In this document: in pieces, positions 6,939 to 14,959 of the stretch
How positions within the stretch are numbered: position 1 is the first letter of the stretch
Layout of the letters: every line of letters starts with the position of its first letter
Source: Actinomycetes bacterium
Lineage (GTDB): Bacteria; Actinomycetota; Acidimicrobiia; Acidimicrobiales; CADCSY01
Length of the DNA stretch: 31,433 bases
Direction: 5' to 3'
Assembly: GCA_025464025.1 (NCBI GenBank)
Contig: JAODBP010000026.1
Span: forward strand, 1 to 31,433
Translations under genes and position numbers: made by a program
Notes under the pieces: model-generated
Seen by the model: the letters and a program-made list of their open reading frames with translations, nothing else
Told to the model about the DNA's origin: nothing
Database searches by the model: none

Positions 6939-8602
6939 TCTTCCGGGTGTGGGCGCCGAAGCCGGAGCGGGTCGAGCTCGACCTCACCGGTCGCCGCCTC
7001 GACATGGTGGCCGGCGACCGGGGTTGGTGGTCGCTCGACGTGCCCGACGCCGGGCCGGGCACGGAGTACGCCTTCCGCCTCGATGGCGGCGACCCGCGGC
7101 CCGACCCCCGGTCGCCGTGGCAGCCCGAGGGCGTGCACGGCCCGTCGAAGGTCGTCGACCACGATGCCTTCCCCTGGACCGACGACGAGTGGCGCGGTGC
7201 CCATCTGCCGTCGGCCGTGCTCTACGAGCTGCACGTGGGGACGTTCAGCCACGAGGGCACCTTCGACGGGGCGATCCAGCACCTCGAGCACCTCGTCGAG
7301 CTCGGGGTCACGGCCGTCGAGCTGCTGCCGGTGGCCGAGTTCCCGGGCGCCCGGGGGTGGGGCTACGACGGCGTCGACCTCTACGCCCCGCACTCGGCCT
7401 ACGGCGGGCCCGACGGGCTCAAGCGCTTCGTCGACGCCGCCCACCGACAGGGCCTCGCCGTCGTGCTCGACGTCGTCTACAACCACTTCGGCCCCGAGGG
7501 CTGCTACCTCGGCGAGTTCGGCCCCTACTTCACCGACTTCTTCACCACGCCGTGGGGCGACGCCGTCAACTACTCGCGGGAGCAGAGCGACGAGGTGCGT
7601 CGCTTCGCCATCGACAACGCGCTCATGTGGCTCCGCGACCACCACGTCGACGGCCTCCGCCTCGACGCCGTCCACGCCATCGTCGACCCCTCGGCCGTGC
7701 ACCTGCTCGAGCAGCTCAGCGCCGAGGTCGAGGAGCTGGCCGCCGTCGTCGGTCGACCGCTGTTCCTCATCGCCGAGTCCGACCTCAACGACACCCGGCT
7801 GCTGCGGCCGCGGGACGTCGGCGGCTACGGCGTCGACGCCCAGTGGAGCGACGACCTCCACCACGCCATCCGCACCACGGTCACCGACGAGCGCCGTGGC
7901 TACTACGTCGACTTCGACGGCCTCCCCGACCTGGCCGCCGCGCTCGAGCGGGGCTGGCCCCACGCCGGCGGCTGGTCCGAGTTCCGGCAGCGCACCCATG
8001 GCCGACCCTTCGACCGGCCCGGCTGGCAGCTCGTCGGCTACTCGCAGGACCACGACCAGGTCGGCAACCGGGCCCAGGGCGACCGGCTGTCCGACGTGGT
8101 CCCCCTCGACGTGCTCCAGGTGGTGGCCGCCCTCGTGCTCACCGCCCCGTTCGTGCCCATGCTGTTCCAGGGCGAGGAGTGGGGGGCGTCGAGCCCGTTC
8201 CAGTACTTCACCAGCCACACCGACCCCGAGCTGGGCCGGGCCGTGAGCGAGGGGCGACGGCGGGAGTTCGCCGACTTCGGCTTCGAGCCCGACGACGTGC
8301 CCGACCCCCAGGACCCGGCCACGTTCGAGCGGTCGAAGCTCCGATGGGACGAGCTCGACGACGGCGACCACGCCGTGCTCCACCGCTGGTACCGCGCCCT
8401 GGTCGCCCTCCGGCGCTCGACCCCCGACCTGCTCGACGGCCGCCTCGACCGGGTTCGCACCGAGGTCGACGAAGCCGCCGGCACCCTCGTCGTGCACCGG
8501 GGTTCGATCACCGTCGCCGTGACGTTTGCCGGCGCGCCCGTCCCGCTGGTCGACGGCGAGGTGCTCCTGGCCGCCGACCGGGTGGTGATCAACCGGCGCT
8601 AG
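6935..8602 (+). CDS. treZ: Maltooligosyl trehalose trehalohydrolase (TreZ, GH13)
   Basis: A 555-residue cytosolic hydrolase that releases free trehalose from maltooligosyl trehalose, the last step of the pathway. An N-terminal beta-sandwich domain (VIFRVWAPKPERVELDL, then DPRSPWQPEGVHGPS) leads into the GH13 barrel with LYELHVGTFSHEGTF and DVVYNHFGPEGCYL. Catalytic candidates are Asp244 (DGLRLD), Glu281 (LIAESD) and Asp374 (SQDHDQVGN). The QDHDQVGNRAQGDR and LFQGEEWGASSPFQYFTSH blocks are characteristic of TreZ. The GTG start overlaps the treY stop in GTGA, so translation is probably coupled. The barrel lacks nothing obvious. A perfect hairpin follows the stop, marking the end of the operon. 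Trehalose made here could serve as osmoprotectant or carbon store; no regulator of stress response is seen beside it. Confidence 0.94.
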   Translation: MIFRVWAPKPERVELDLTGRRLDMVAGDRGWWSLDVPDAGPGTEYAFRLDGGDPRPDPRSPWQPEGVHGPSKVVDHDAFPWTDDEWRGAHLPSAVLYELHVGTFSHEGTFDGAIQHLEHLVELGVTAVELLPVAEFPGARGWGYDGVDLYAPHSAYGGPDGLKRFVDAAHRQGLAVVLDVVYNHFGPEGCYLGEFGPYFTDFFTTPWGDAVNYSREQSDEVRRFAIDNALMWLRDHHVDGLRLDAVHAIVDPSAVHLLEQLSAEVEELAAVVGRPLFLIAESDLNDTRLLRPRDVGGYGVDAQWSDDLHHAIRTTVTDERRGYYVDFDGLPDLAAALERGWPHAGGWSEFRQRTHGRPFDRPGWQLVGYSQDHDQVGNRAQGDRLSDVVPLDVLQVVAALVLTAPFVPMLFQGEEWGASSPFQYFTSHTDPELGRAVSEGRRREFADFGFEPDDVPDPQDPATFERSKLRWDELDDGDHAVLHRWYRALVALRRSTPDLLDGRLDRVRTEVDEAAGTLVVHRGSITVAVTFAGAPVPLVDGEVLLAADRVVINRR

Positions 8603-8604
8603 CG

Positions 8605-8631
8605 CGCGAACCTCGCTGCTCGAGGTTCGCG
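8605..8631 (+). terminator. Terminator hairpin of the trehalose operon
   Basis: CGCGAACCTCG (8605-8615) and CGAGGTTCGCG (8621-8631) form a perfect 11-bp stem with loop CTGCT. It starts 3 bases after the treZ stop. Only a short TTT follows at 8640-8642. Confidence 0.72.
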
Positions 8632-8664
8632 AACGCACGTTTCCATTTACGCCGAATGGATCTC

Positions 8665-8783
8665 GTGCGACGATGGCATCGCACCGAAGGTCGCCGTGGG
8701 GAACGGCGACCGGTGCACCTGCCCGGGGGGGCAGTCCGGCCCCGGCCGGACCACAAGCAAGGGCAACGGCGGACGTCGTCCGC
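8665..8783 (+). promoter_or_regulatory. Structured 5' leader with alternative hairpins before a binding-protein gene
   Basis: The 201-bp gap before the ATG at 8804 is rich in complementary segments. GTGCGA (8665-8670) can pair with TCGCAC (8679-8684). The overlapping GCACC (8681-8685) can instead pair with GGTGC (8712-8716), extending the stem GGTCGCCG/CGGCGACC (8689-8696 with 8704-8711); the two folds exclude each other. Two more hairpins follow: GTCCGGC/GCCGGAC (8734-8740, 8745-8751) and GCGGAC/GTCCGC (8769-8774, 8778-8783). A ribosome site AGGGGGAG follows just before the ATG. This is the form of a cis-regulatory leader, but I do not recognise a known riboswitch class. A weak TTTACG-N17-GACGAT (8646-8674) could be its promoter. 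Confidence 0.42.
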
Positions 8784-8803
8784 ACACAACCAGGGGGAGA
8801 AAC

Positions 8804-10291
8804 ATGGTCAAGCGACGCCTGCTCGGCGTCCTGCTGCTCACCGCGCTCATCGGCACGGTGATCACCACGACGGCATCGGCGACATCTTCGACAGCCGGCG
8901 GCGGCTACGGCGCGGCCCAGGCCGCGGCGAACCCGTTCGTCGACCAGAGCGCGTTCTGCAAGTCCGGGACGCCCATCGCGCCCGGCACCCGCAACTCGAG
9001 CTCGCCGGGCGTGACGCCCAGCGAGATCACCGTCACCGACATGTCGATCGACACCGCCGCCCTGCGCCGGCTGACCGGCAGCGACCTCCAGGACTTCTAC
9101 GCCGCGTACCGGGCGTTCTGGAACGAGGTCAACAAGTGCGGCGGCATCAACGGTCGCAAGATCAACTACAAGGTCGCCAAGTACAACCCGGTGGCGCCCG
9201 ACCAGACCGGCCACCTCCAGGCCCTGTGCCTGAAGGCCACCGAGGACTACAAGTCGTTCCTCGTCGTCGCGACCGGCCCGCCGCAGGTGCAGAACTGCGT
9301 GGCGATCAAGCACAAGACGATCATGCTGGCCAGCACCGGCGTCCTCGACTCGGAGTACAAGGACTCCAAGGGCCGCATCGTCACGTTCACGCCCGGCGGC
9401 GACGCCTCGGCTCGTGTCTTCATCGCCGACGCCAAGTCCCAGGGCACGTTCAAGGGCAAGACGGTCGCCATCCTCGGCGCCAACAACACCCCCACCGCCA
9501 TCGGTGACCAGCAGCGCCAGTACGTCGACGGCTTCAAGAACGCCGGGATCGACGTGGCGACCTACGAGGTGCTGCCGTGCCTCGGCACGGTCTGCACCCA
9601 GGGCCTCGCCGGCGCCATCGGCCGGCTGAAGAGCAAGAACGTCGACGCCATCGTGATGACCCAGAACGTCTCGATCACGACCGTGGGCAGCATCTGGCGG
9701 GAGCTGCGCAGCCAGGGCCTGAAGGTGCCGGTCTACAACGCCTTCACCGACTCGCTGAACGGCGACTCGGGCCTGGGTGCCCTGATCCGGTCCGCCGGTG
9801 CGGACGGGGCCAACTTCGCCGAGAGCGCGGGGTGGTACGCCACCAAGCTCTACGACATCCACAACGGCTGGCGGATCGGCAGCTCCAAGGAGACGCCGTT
9901 CGCCAAGATGTGCACCGCCACGCTGGCCAAGGCCAACAACGAGCGGCAGTACCTCTACAACGAGCAGGACATCTCCAACGGCCGCTGGGGCGGCACGACG
10001 ATAATCTGCCAGCACGTGCGGGCCATGGCCAGCGCGATCTGGTCCCTCGGCGCCAACGTCACGACCGAGCGCATGGTCGCCGCCCTCCGCAACGAGAAGC
10101 GGGTGGACTACTGGGACACCGGCGCCAGCTTCCGCGACAAGCAGTGGTTCATGGACGGCCAGCTCGACCCGACCAAGGCCATGACGGCGAAGTTCACCTT
10201 CCCGTGCCCGCTGCCCAAGCTCACCCCCGGCGAGGGCTGCTTCCTCGCCGTCGACCGCCCGGCTCGGGTGCGCACGATCCCGACGAAGTAG
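8804..10291 (+). CDS. Secreted ABC-type solute-binding protein (Leu/Ile/Val-binding family)
   Basis: A 495-residue protein of the periplasmic-binding fold type I family (Peripla_BP_6-like). It starts with a signal peptide: MVKRR, a hydrophobic stretch LLGVLLLTALIGTVI, and a likely signal peptidase I site after TASA (residue 26). There is no lipobox, so it would be released or held by partners. Family marks include SSSPGVTPSEITV and FWNEVNKCGGINGRKI, with lobe-crossing regions AILGANNTPTAIGDQQRQYVDG. Such proteins usually deliver branched-chain amino acids, amides or other small solutes to a permease, but no permease or ATPase for uptake lies nearby, so the ligand is unknown. The ATG at 8804 follows AGGGGGAG at good spacing. 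The gene sits between two hairpin terminators, thus probably a single-gene unit with a structured leader. Confidence 0.85.
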   Translation: MVKRRLLGVLLLTALIGTVITTTASATSSTAGGGYGAAQAAANPFVDQSAFCKSGTPIAPGTRNSSSPGVTPSEITVTDMSIDTAALRRLTGSDLQDFYAAYRAFWNEVNKCGGINGRKINYKVAKYNPVAPDQTGHLQALCLKATEDYKSFLVVATGPPQVQNCVAIKHKTIMLASTGVLDSEYKDSKGRIVTFTPGGDASARVFIADAKSQGTFKGKTVAILGANNTPTAIGDQQRQYVDGFKNAGIDVATYEVLPCLGTVCTQGLAGAIGRLKSKNVDAIVMTQNVSITTVGSIWRELRSQGLKVPVYNAFTDSLNGDSGLGALIRSAGADGANFAESAGWYATKLYDIHNGWRIGSSKETPFAKMCTATLAKANNERQYLYNEQDISNGRWGGTTIICQHVRAMASAIWSLGANVTTERMVAALRNEKRVDYWDTGASFRDKQWFMDGQLDPTKAMTAKFTFPCPLPKLTPGEGCFLAVDRPARVRTIPTK

Positions 10292-10311
10292 CGCGACCGA
10301 GGAGCACGGGA

Positions 10312-10344
10312 GGCGAGGGCCGGCGAGCACCGCCGGCCCTCGCC
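10312..10344 (+). terminator. 14-bp perfect stem-loop after the binding-protein gene
   Basis: GGCGAGGGCCGGCG (10312-10325) and CGCCGGCCCTCGCC (10331-10344) pair perfectly around AGCAC, 20 bases after the stop at 10291. There is no T tract, but stem strength and position fit a terminator. Confidence 0.72.
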
Positions 10345-10355
10345 GCGCCGCCCGT

Positions 10356-10361
10356 TACCGT
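10356..10361 (+). promoter_or_regulatory. -10 box (TACCGT) for leaderless methyltransferase gene
   Basis: TACCGT ends 7 bases before the GTG at 10369, with no ribosome site between. It starts only 11 bases after the upstream terminator stem. No clear -35 is seen because that region is the terminator stem. Confidence 0.58.
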
Positions 10362-10368
10362 GCGCGAC

Positions 10369-11022
10369 GTGACCGACGGGCACTGGGTCAGGTGGCACGA
10401 GGCGTACGAAGATCCTGGTTCGGCGTTGAGCCAGCGCTTGGCGGTCGTGAACGCCCGCCTTCGGGAGGCCATCGACTCGGCACCGCCGGGCGATGTCCGC
10501 GTCACGAGCATGTGCGCCGGCCAGGGCCGTGACGTGATCGACGTCCTCGCGGACCATCCAGGCCGGGCCGAGGTGACGGCCCACCTCGTCGAGCTCGATG
10601 CGCAGCTGGTGGTGGACGCCCGCCAGTCGGCAGCGGCGGCGGGCCTCGATGGCATCACCGTCTCGCGGGGCGACGCCGCGCTGACGTCGGCCTATGCGCC
10701 GGCCGTGCCGGCGGACGTGGTCCTGGTCTGTGGGGTCTTCGGCAACATCACCGGCGACGACGTGGCCCGCACGGTCGAGGAGCTGCCGCACCTGTGCGCC
10801 GAGGGCGCGACGGTGCTCTGGACCCGGCATCGCCGGAGCCCTGACCTCACCCCGTCGATCCGGGAGTGGTTCGAGGCGGCGGGGTTCGCGGAGCTGTCCT
10901 TCGACTCGCCCGCCGGCACCTTCGCCGTCGGGGTGCACCGGCTGGAGGTACTCGGGAGGCCGTTCCGACCGGGCCGTCGGATGTTCACCTTCGTCGGCGA
11001 CGGGGTGCTCCCTCCCAACTGA
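10369..11022 (+). CDS. Class I SAM-dependent methyltransferase-like protein
   Basis: A 217-residue protein with a Rossmann methyltransferase core. Motif I is VTSMCAGQGRDVIDVL (about residues 43-58). Motif II has an acidic residue at the end of strand 2 (HLVELDAQLVVDAR), and a motif IV-like strand reads ADVVLVCGVFGNIT. A C-terminal part, REWFEAAGFAELSFDS then FAVGVHRLE, matches the usual last strands. Cys in CAGQGRD replaces the more common Gly/Asp of DxGxGxG. The substrate cannot be deduced. The GTG at 10369 (VTDGHWVRWHEAYEDPGS) is chosen because a TACCGT box ends 7 bases before it, and because upstream in-frame sequence crosses the terminator hairpin. The stop is followed by a hairpin shared with the convergent HNH gene. 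Confidence 0.78.
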   Translation: MTDGHWVRWHEAYEDPGSALSQRLAVVNARLREAIDSAPPGDVRVTSMCAGQGRDVIDVLADHPGRAEVTAHLVELDAQLVVDARQSAAAAGLDGITVSRGDAALTSAYAPAVPADVVLVCGVFGNITGDDVARTVEELPHLCAEGATVLWTRHRRSPDLTPSIREWFEAAGFAELSFDSPAGTFAVGVHRLEVLGRPFRPGRRMFTFVGDGVLPPN

Positions 11023-11038
11023 GACCAGGCACGCGCCG

Positions 11039-11066
11039 GCACCCCGGCGATGTCGCGCCGGGGTGC
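11039..11066. terminator. Bidirectional terminator between convergent genes
   Basis: GCACCCCGGCG (11039-11049) and CGCCGGGGTGC (11056-11066) pair over 11 bp around ATGTCG. The stem lies midway between the methyltransferase stop (11022) and the HNH stop (11101), so it can serve both strands. Confidence 0.7.
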
Positions 11067-11100
11067 TCAGGTCGTCGATCTCGAGCGCATCGGGCCCTGC

Positions 11101-12243
11101 TCACCAGAAGGGTTGGAGGGCTCCTGGTGGGTGGCTGGTGCGGACGACGCCGTGCGGGTCGGTGACCTCGAAGGTGGCGTCGGGGAGGAGCTTGGCCTCC
11201 CAGCCCGGTTTGTGGAGGCGTTTGTGGTGTCTTCGGCAGAGGAGGACGAGGTTGTCGAGCTTGGTGGGGCCGTGGCGGGAGAACCAGATGACGTGGTGGC
11301 CGTCGCACCAGTGGGCCGGGCGGTCGCAGCCGGGGAACCGGCAGCCTCGGTCGCGGGCGACCAGCGCGGTCCAGAGGGCGGCGACGATCACGCGGGTGGC
11401 CATGCCGTAGTCGAGGATCCCGGACCTTCCGGCGGTGAGGACCCGGTGGAAGGCGGAGTCGCAGAAGTACTCCTCGAGGACCTGGCGGCTCATGGCCGGG
11501 CCGTCGAGGTAGCGACCGGTGTTCGAGTCGAGGTCGTAGAAGACGCTCACGTGGGGGCGGTGTCGGCCGCCCGTGCGGGCTTGTTGGTGGTCGAGGAAGA
11601 ACTTCGCCACCACGCCGATGGCTTCGCCTCGTCGTTCGGAGGCGGGGATGTCGAGGTCGCCGCTGTCGGCGACGCGGAGCGCGGTCTTGAGCACCTGGTT
11701 GGTGTCGGGATCGAGGTCGGCGTCGAGCACGCCGCGGCCGTCGAGGCCGTCGGAGAGGTGCAGCCGGGAGGGCACATCGAGGTCGATGGGGTCGTCGGGC
11801 CCGTCGTGGGCATCGACCCGTTCCCGCCACCGTTGCATCGCGGTGATCGTCTCGTTGAGGGAGAGCTGGGCGAGCAGCGGGACGAGGGCGTCTTCGTCGA
11901 AGTGATCGACGTGGCGGCCGACGGTGGAGACGACGACGTCGACCTGGCCGCCCGACATCGACCCGGCCTTCCAGGCCTCCAACGTCATCGGCAGCACCCG
12001 CAGCTTCCGGGAGGTCTTCACCAGCCGGTTCGCCGCGGTCGGGGTCATGCGGGCCCGGTCACGCAGCCAGGCGTGCATCGACGTGGCGGCATCGAGGTCC
12101 CACCCGCCGGTGGCGTCGAACGCACCGACTGCTTCGCAGACCTTGGCGGTGAGCTGGTCGTGGGCGGCGAGGAGCTCGAGCAGGCCGACACCATCGGCCG
12201 GGATCTCGATCTCCTGGACCATCTCCGCGATCGCCGCGAACAT
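11101..12243 (-). CDS. DUF222 protein with C-terminal HNH endonuclease domain
   Basis: A 380-residue member of the DUF222-HNH (13E12-repeat-like) family, very common and often multicopy in actinobacteria. The N-terminal helical DUF222 region contains MHAWLRDRARMTPTAANRLV and AWKAGSMSGGQVDVV. The C-terminal HNH nuclease holds RDRGCRFPGCDRPAHWCDGHH, then DNLVLLCRRHHKRLHKPGW, with paired cysteines and histidines typical of the beta-beta-alpha metal site. The cellular role of the family is not established; nuclease activity is inferred. The start at 12243 (MFAAIAEM) is preferred to the ATG at 12258. A TTGTCA-N17-TACGCT promoter ends 6 bases before 12243, and the upstream ATG would lie across its -10 box. 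No terminal repeats or target duplication flank the gene, so recent mobility is not shown. Confidence 0.88.
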   Translation of the reverse strand: MFAAIAEMVQEIEIPADGVGLLELLAAHDQLTAKVCEAVGAFDATGGWDLDAATSMHAWLRDRARMTPTAANRLVKTSRKLRVLPMTLEAWKAGSMSGGQVDVVVSTVGRHVDHFDEDALVPLLAQLSLNETITAMQRWRERVDAHDGPDDPIDLDVPSRLHLSDGLDGRGVLDADLDPDTNQVLKTALRVADSGDLDIPASERRGEAIGVVAKFFLDHQQARTGGRHRPHVSVFYDLDSNTGRYLDGPAMSRQVLEEYFCDSAFHRVLTAGRSGILDYGMATRVIVAALWTALVARDRGCRFPGCDRPAHWCDGHHVIWFSRHGPTKLDNLVLLCRRHHKRLHKPGWEAKLLPDATFEVTDPHGVVRTSHPPGALQPFW

Positions 12244-12249
12244 GCTGAA

Positions 12250-12278
12250 AGCGTACATACGTTCGACACGGCTGACAA
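12250..12278 (-). promoter_or_regulatory. Promoter of the DUF222-HNH gene (TTGTCA-N17-TACGCT)
   Basis: On the minus strand TTGTCA (12273-12278) is followed by exactly 17 bases, TACGCT (12250-12255), 6 bases, then ATG. This is the most complete promoter in the window and fixes the start at 12243. It lies in the 69-bp gap after the ABC ATPase gene, so the nuclease need not depend on read-through. Confidence 0.75.
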
Positions 12279-12299
12279 CGCCCAGGGCGAAGTCGTCAG

Positions 12300-12314
12300 G
12301 ACCCTGCCAGGGTC
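12300..12314 (-). terminator. Small hairpin at the end of the ABC exporter operon
   Basis: GACCC (12300-12304) and GGGTC (12310-12314) pair around TGCCA and overlap the ATPase stop codon. The stem is only 5 bp with no T tract on the minus strand, so this is a weak candidate. Confidence 0.25.
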
Positions 12315-13263
12315 AGAACAGGCTGAGGTAGGCCTCTTCGAGGGTCGGTGGCCGGTGGGCGACGTGGGTGTCGGGTCGGTCGGCGAACACGAGGGCGATC
12401 TCGCCCCCGAGGTCGACGCCGATGTCGGTGTGGAGGGTGATGCGGGTCGACTCGTCGTCGCGCTTCAGCGTCACCCGTCGGGCACCGGGCAGCTTGCCGA
12501 GCCGCTCGGTGTCGTCCGTCGTGGCCAGCGAGGTGGTGATGTCGATCACCGCGACGCGGGCGAACGTCCGCTTGATCTGCTCGGGCGTGCCCTCGGCCAG
12601 CACCCGCCCCCCGCTGATCACCGCGAGCCGGTCGCAGAGGGCGTCGGCCTCGGCCATGTAGTGGGTGGTGAGCAGCACGGTCGTGCCGGCGGCGGCCAGC
12701 TGGGGCACGAGGGCGCGCAGCTCCTCGGCGCTCTCGGGGTCGAGCCCGATGGTCGGCTCGTCGAGGAACAGCACCTTCGGCTGGTTGAGCAGGCCGCGGG
12801 CCAGGTGCAGCCGCTGGCGCATGCCCCGCGAGAACTGCTCGACGCGGCGTGAGGCCAGGTCGGTCATCGACACCGACTCGAGGACCGCGTCGATCCGGCG
12901 CCGGGCCTCGTCGCCGGACAGGCCGTGGAGGCCGGCGAAGTACTCGAGGTTCTCCCGCCCGGTGAGCTGGGGGAACAGGCCGCGCTCGCCGCCGAGGACG
13001 AGGCCGATGTGGCGGCGCACGGCGCGGGGGTCGCGCAGCACGTCGATGCCGAGCACCTGGGCCGAGCCCGACGTCGCGGTGAGCAGCGTCGAGAGGATGC
13101 GGATGGTGGTGGTCTTGCCCGCGCCGTTGGGGCCGAGCACGCCGTAGACCGTGCCGGCGGCGACGTCGAGGTCGATGCCGTCGACGGCGACCACGTCGGG
13201 GCGGTGGCGGCCCCCGGCGTAGACGCGGCGCAGCTCCCGGCAGCGGATGGCCGTGTCGGTCAT
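12313..13263 (-). CDS. ABC-2 type exporter, ATP-binding subunit (DrrA-like)
   Basis: A 316-residue cytosolic ATPase that would power the two membrane proteins encoded just upstream. Walker A is [11 protein letters not shown], the signature is [16 protein letters not shown] (a variant of LSGGQ usual in DrrA-type exporters), and Walker B is [12 protein letters not shown], with the H-loop in [15 protein letters not shown]-terminal extension (about residues 225-316, ending [12 protein letters not shown]) is typical of this exporter class. The substrate is unknown; relatives export drugs, polysaccharides or lipids. The ATG at 13263 has GGAGGGG a few bases upstream and overlaps the permease stop in ATGA. 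It is the last of three genes transcribed on the minus strand. Confidence 0.9.
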   Translation of the reverse strand: MTDTAIRCRELRRVYAGGRHRPDVVAVDGIDLDVAAGTVYGVLGPNGAGKTTTIRILSTLLTATSGSAQVLGIDVLRDPRAVRRHIGLVLGGERGLFPQLTGRENLEYFAGLHGLSGDEARRRIDAVLESVSMTDLASRRVEQFSRGMRQRLHLARGLLNQPKVLFLDEPTIGLDPESAEELRALVPQLAAAGTTVLLTTHYMAEADALCDRLAVISGGRVLAEGTPEQIKRTFARVAVIDITTSLATTDDTERLGKLPGARRVTLKRDDESTRITLHTDIGVDLGGEIALVFADRPDTHVAHRPPTLEEAYLSLF

Positions 13264-14036
13264 GTCCCCTCCACGATCAGGGTCCCGATGGCTCGGGCCC
13301 GTTGCACCGAACGGTCGAACAGCAGCAGGGCCGCGGCGCCCACGCCGAGGGCGACGAGCAGCTCGGCCCCGATGGCCGGCCACGGGCTGCCGGCGGCGAG
13401 GCCGAAGCCCCGCCGCAGCGCGTCGTTGGCGTGGCTCAGCGGCACCACGGCCGAGAGCTGGCGCAGCGGGCCGGGCAGGTCGTGGCGGGGGATGACCGCG
13501 CCGGAGAGCGTGAGCAGCGTGCCCGAGGCGAGGGCGACGGGGCCGACCCAGTCGGTCAGGCGCCGGGTGAGTATCCCGACGAGCATGGCGACCGACAGCC
13601 CGCTGAGGAGGACCACGAGGAACGTGACCGGCACGGACGCGTCCACCCGCCCGAGATCGAGGTCGAACGCGACGGCGCTGAAGGCGACGGCGGTGACCGC
13701 GCTGGCGGCGCCGTTGGGCAGGTGGGCGCCGCACCTCGTCAGCCACACCGTGGCGGGCGCGACCGGCGTGCTCATGGCCACGGTGAACGTGCCGTGCTGA
13801 TGGTCGTTGCTGATGGCGTGGTTGGCGCACATGACGACGGTGACGACCGTGACGTACGAGCAGAGGGCGAGCACCAGTCCTTGGGTGGTGCCGAGGTCGA
13901 GCTGGCGGTGGAGGATCCCGAACACCATGAGGTACGTCACGGGTCGCACGACCATGTTGGCGGTCCACGACCGCCACGGCCGCCAGTAGAAGGTGCCGCG
14001 GTAGCCCTGCCGCACGACGGCGGTGAGCGCGCTCAC
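13260..14036 (-). CDS. ABC-2 type exporter, membrane subunit (second)
   Basis: A 258-residue integral membrane protein with about six hydrophobic segments, for example MVVRPVTYLMVFGIL, LALCSYVTVVTVVMCA, VTFLVVLLSGLSVAMLVGIL, GPVALASGTLLTLSGAVI and LLVALGVGAAALLLF. The loop SNDHQHGTFTVAMSTPVAP matches the conserved cytosolic region of ABC-2 permeases (usually ExxxGTL). The segment PLRQLSAVVPLSHANDALRRGF matches the usual region before the last helix. The GTG at 14036 is chosen because it overlaps the previous stop (GTGA) and gives VSALTAVVRQGYRGTFYW, a standard cytosolic start. It probably pairs with the next membrane protein and the ATPase at 12313-13263. Confidence 0.86.
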   Translation of the reverse strand: MSALTAVVRQGYRGTFYWRPWRSWTANMVVRPVTYLMVFGILHRQLDLGTTQGLVLALCSYVTVVTVVMCANHAISNDHQHGTFTVAMSTPVAPATVWLTRCGAHLPNGAASAVTAVAFSAVAFDLDLGRVDASVPVTFLVVLLSGLSVAMLVGILTRRLTDWVGPVALASGTLLTLSGAVIPRHDLPGPLRQLSAVVPLSHANDALRRGFGLAAGSPWPAIGAELLVALGVGAAALLLFDRSVQRARAIGTLIVEGT

Positions 14037-14812
14037 TGGGGCAGTGACCCGTGCTCGACGAAGCGGCGCTCGACGGCGCCGAAGATCCGCACGGCCACGA
14101 GGGCCCAGACCCCTGCGACCGCGGTCCCGACCGCGAGGTGGCCCAGGCAGTGGGCGACCGAGCGCCCGGTGGCCGCGCCGGCGAGCGCGTCGGTCATCCA
14201 CGAGAGGGGGAGCAGCCGGGCGATCGGCTCCATCCAGTCCGGGAGCGCGCTCACCGGGAAGAGGAAGCCGCCGAGCACGATGCCCAGCGGGATCAGTCCG
14301 TTCACGAAGTTGCGGGTCCCCGGCGACAGCGCGGAGAGGGGTGCGACGACGAAGGCGGTGGCCGGCACGGCGATGGCCGCGGCGGCCGCGAACGACAGCG
14401 CGGTGAGGGGCACGTCGTCGACCCGGGGCAGGTGGCCGGCGGCGGTGAGCAGCACCGTGGTCGACACGATGCCGCCGACGAAGCCGCCGACGACCAGGGC
14501 GACGCCCTTGCCGAACATCGGCAGCACGAGCGCCGCGGGTGAGGAGAGCCCGAGCTCGAGCGTGCCGCTCCACGACTCCTGGGACAGCATCCACGCGAGG
14601 GTGAGCACGCTCGCCGTCCACGAGGCGAGCAGGACCTGGCCGAAGGCGACGCGGGTCAGGGCGTCGGCGCTGTCGGCGTGGCGCAGCATCCAGCCGAAGA
14701 CGAGCGCCTGGGGCACGGCGGCCAGCACCACGGCGACCTGGCCGCTGCGCCGCAGGCTCACGCGGAGCTGCTGGCGGTAGCCGGCCACCACGGCACTGCT
14801 CGACACGGACAC
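14033..14812 (-). CDS. ABC-2 type exporter, membrane subunit (first)
   Basis: A 259-residue integral membrane protein with about six hydrophobic stretches, including VAVVLAAVPQALVFGWML, LLASWTASVLTLAWML, GVALVVGGFVGGIVSTTVLL, LSFAAAAAIAVPATAFVVA and GLIPLGIVLGGFLFPV. MLSQESWSGTLELGLSSPA is the conserved ABC-2 loop (E...GTLE), clearer here than in the partner. PDWMEPIARLLPLSWMTDALAGA is the usual segment before the last helix. The GTG at 14812 is chosen because GGGAGGGG lies about 7 bases before it. It is first in the operon and its stop overlaps the next gene. Two different membrane subunits suggest a heteromeric exporter; the cargo is unknown. Confidence 0.86.
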   Translation of the reverse strand: MSVSSSAVVAGYRQQLRVSLRRSGQVAVVLAAVPQALVFGWMLRHADSADALTRVAFGQVLLASWTASVLTLAWMLSQESWSGTLELGLSSPAALVLPMFGKGVALVVGGFVGGIVSTTVLLTAAGHLPRVDDVPLTALSFAAAAAIAVPATAFVVAPLSALSPGTRNFVNGLIPLGIVLGGFLFPVSALPDWMEPIARLLPLSWMTDALAGAATGRSVAHCLGHLAVGTAVAGVWALVAVRIFGAVERRFVEHGSLPQ

Positions 14813-14844
14813 GCGGACCCCTCCCGATCCGCCGACCTGGCCGC

Positions 14845-14850
14845 ACCCTA
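14845..14850 (-). promoter_or_regulatory. Possible -10 box (TAGGGT) of the ABC exporter operon
   Basis: TAGGGT on the minus strand lies 32 bases before the GTG at 14812, leaving a short leader that contains the GGGAGGGG ribosome site. No good -35 is seen at normal spacing, so this is tentative. Confidence 0.35.
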
Positions 14851-14959
14851 CGGACGCGACCCCGGCGGGTCCACGACGTTTCGGCCGGCCCCGGGCGCAG
14901 GTCGGGCGAACGCAGCAGAACCAGCGACGCCGTCGCGATCGTTCGTCAACGAAGGACCT

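Noticed and set aside
11101..12243. DUF222-HNH gene as a recently inserted mobile element
   Set aside because: No inverted terminal repeats, target duplication or base-composition break flanks it.
12244..12258. Upstream ATG (12258) as the start of the HNH gene
   Set aside because: It would translate across the -10 box; the ATG at 12243 sits at the ideal leaderless distance.
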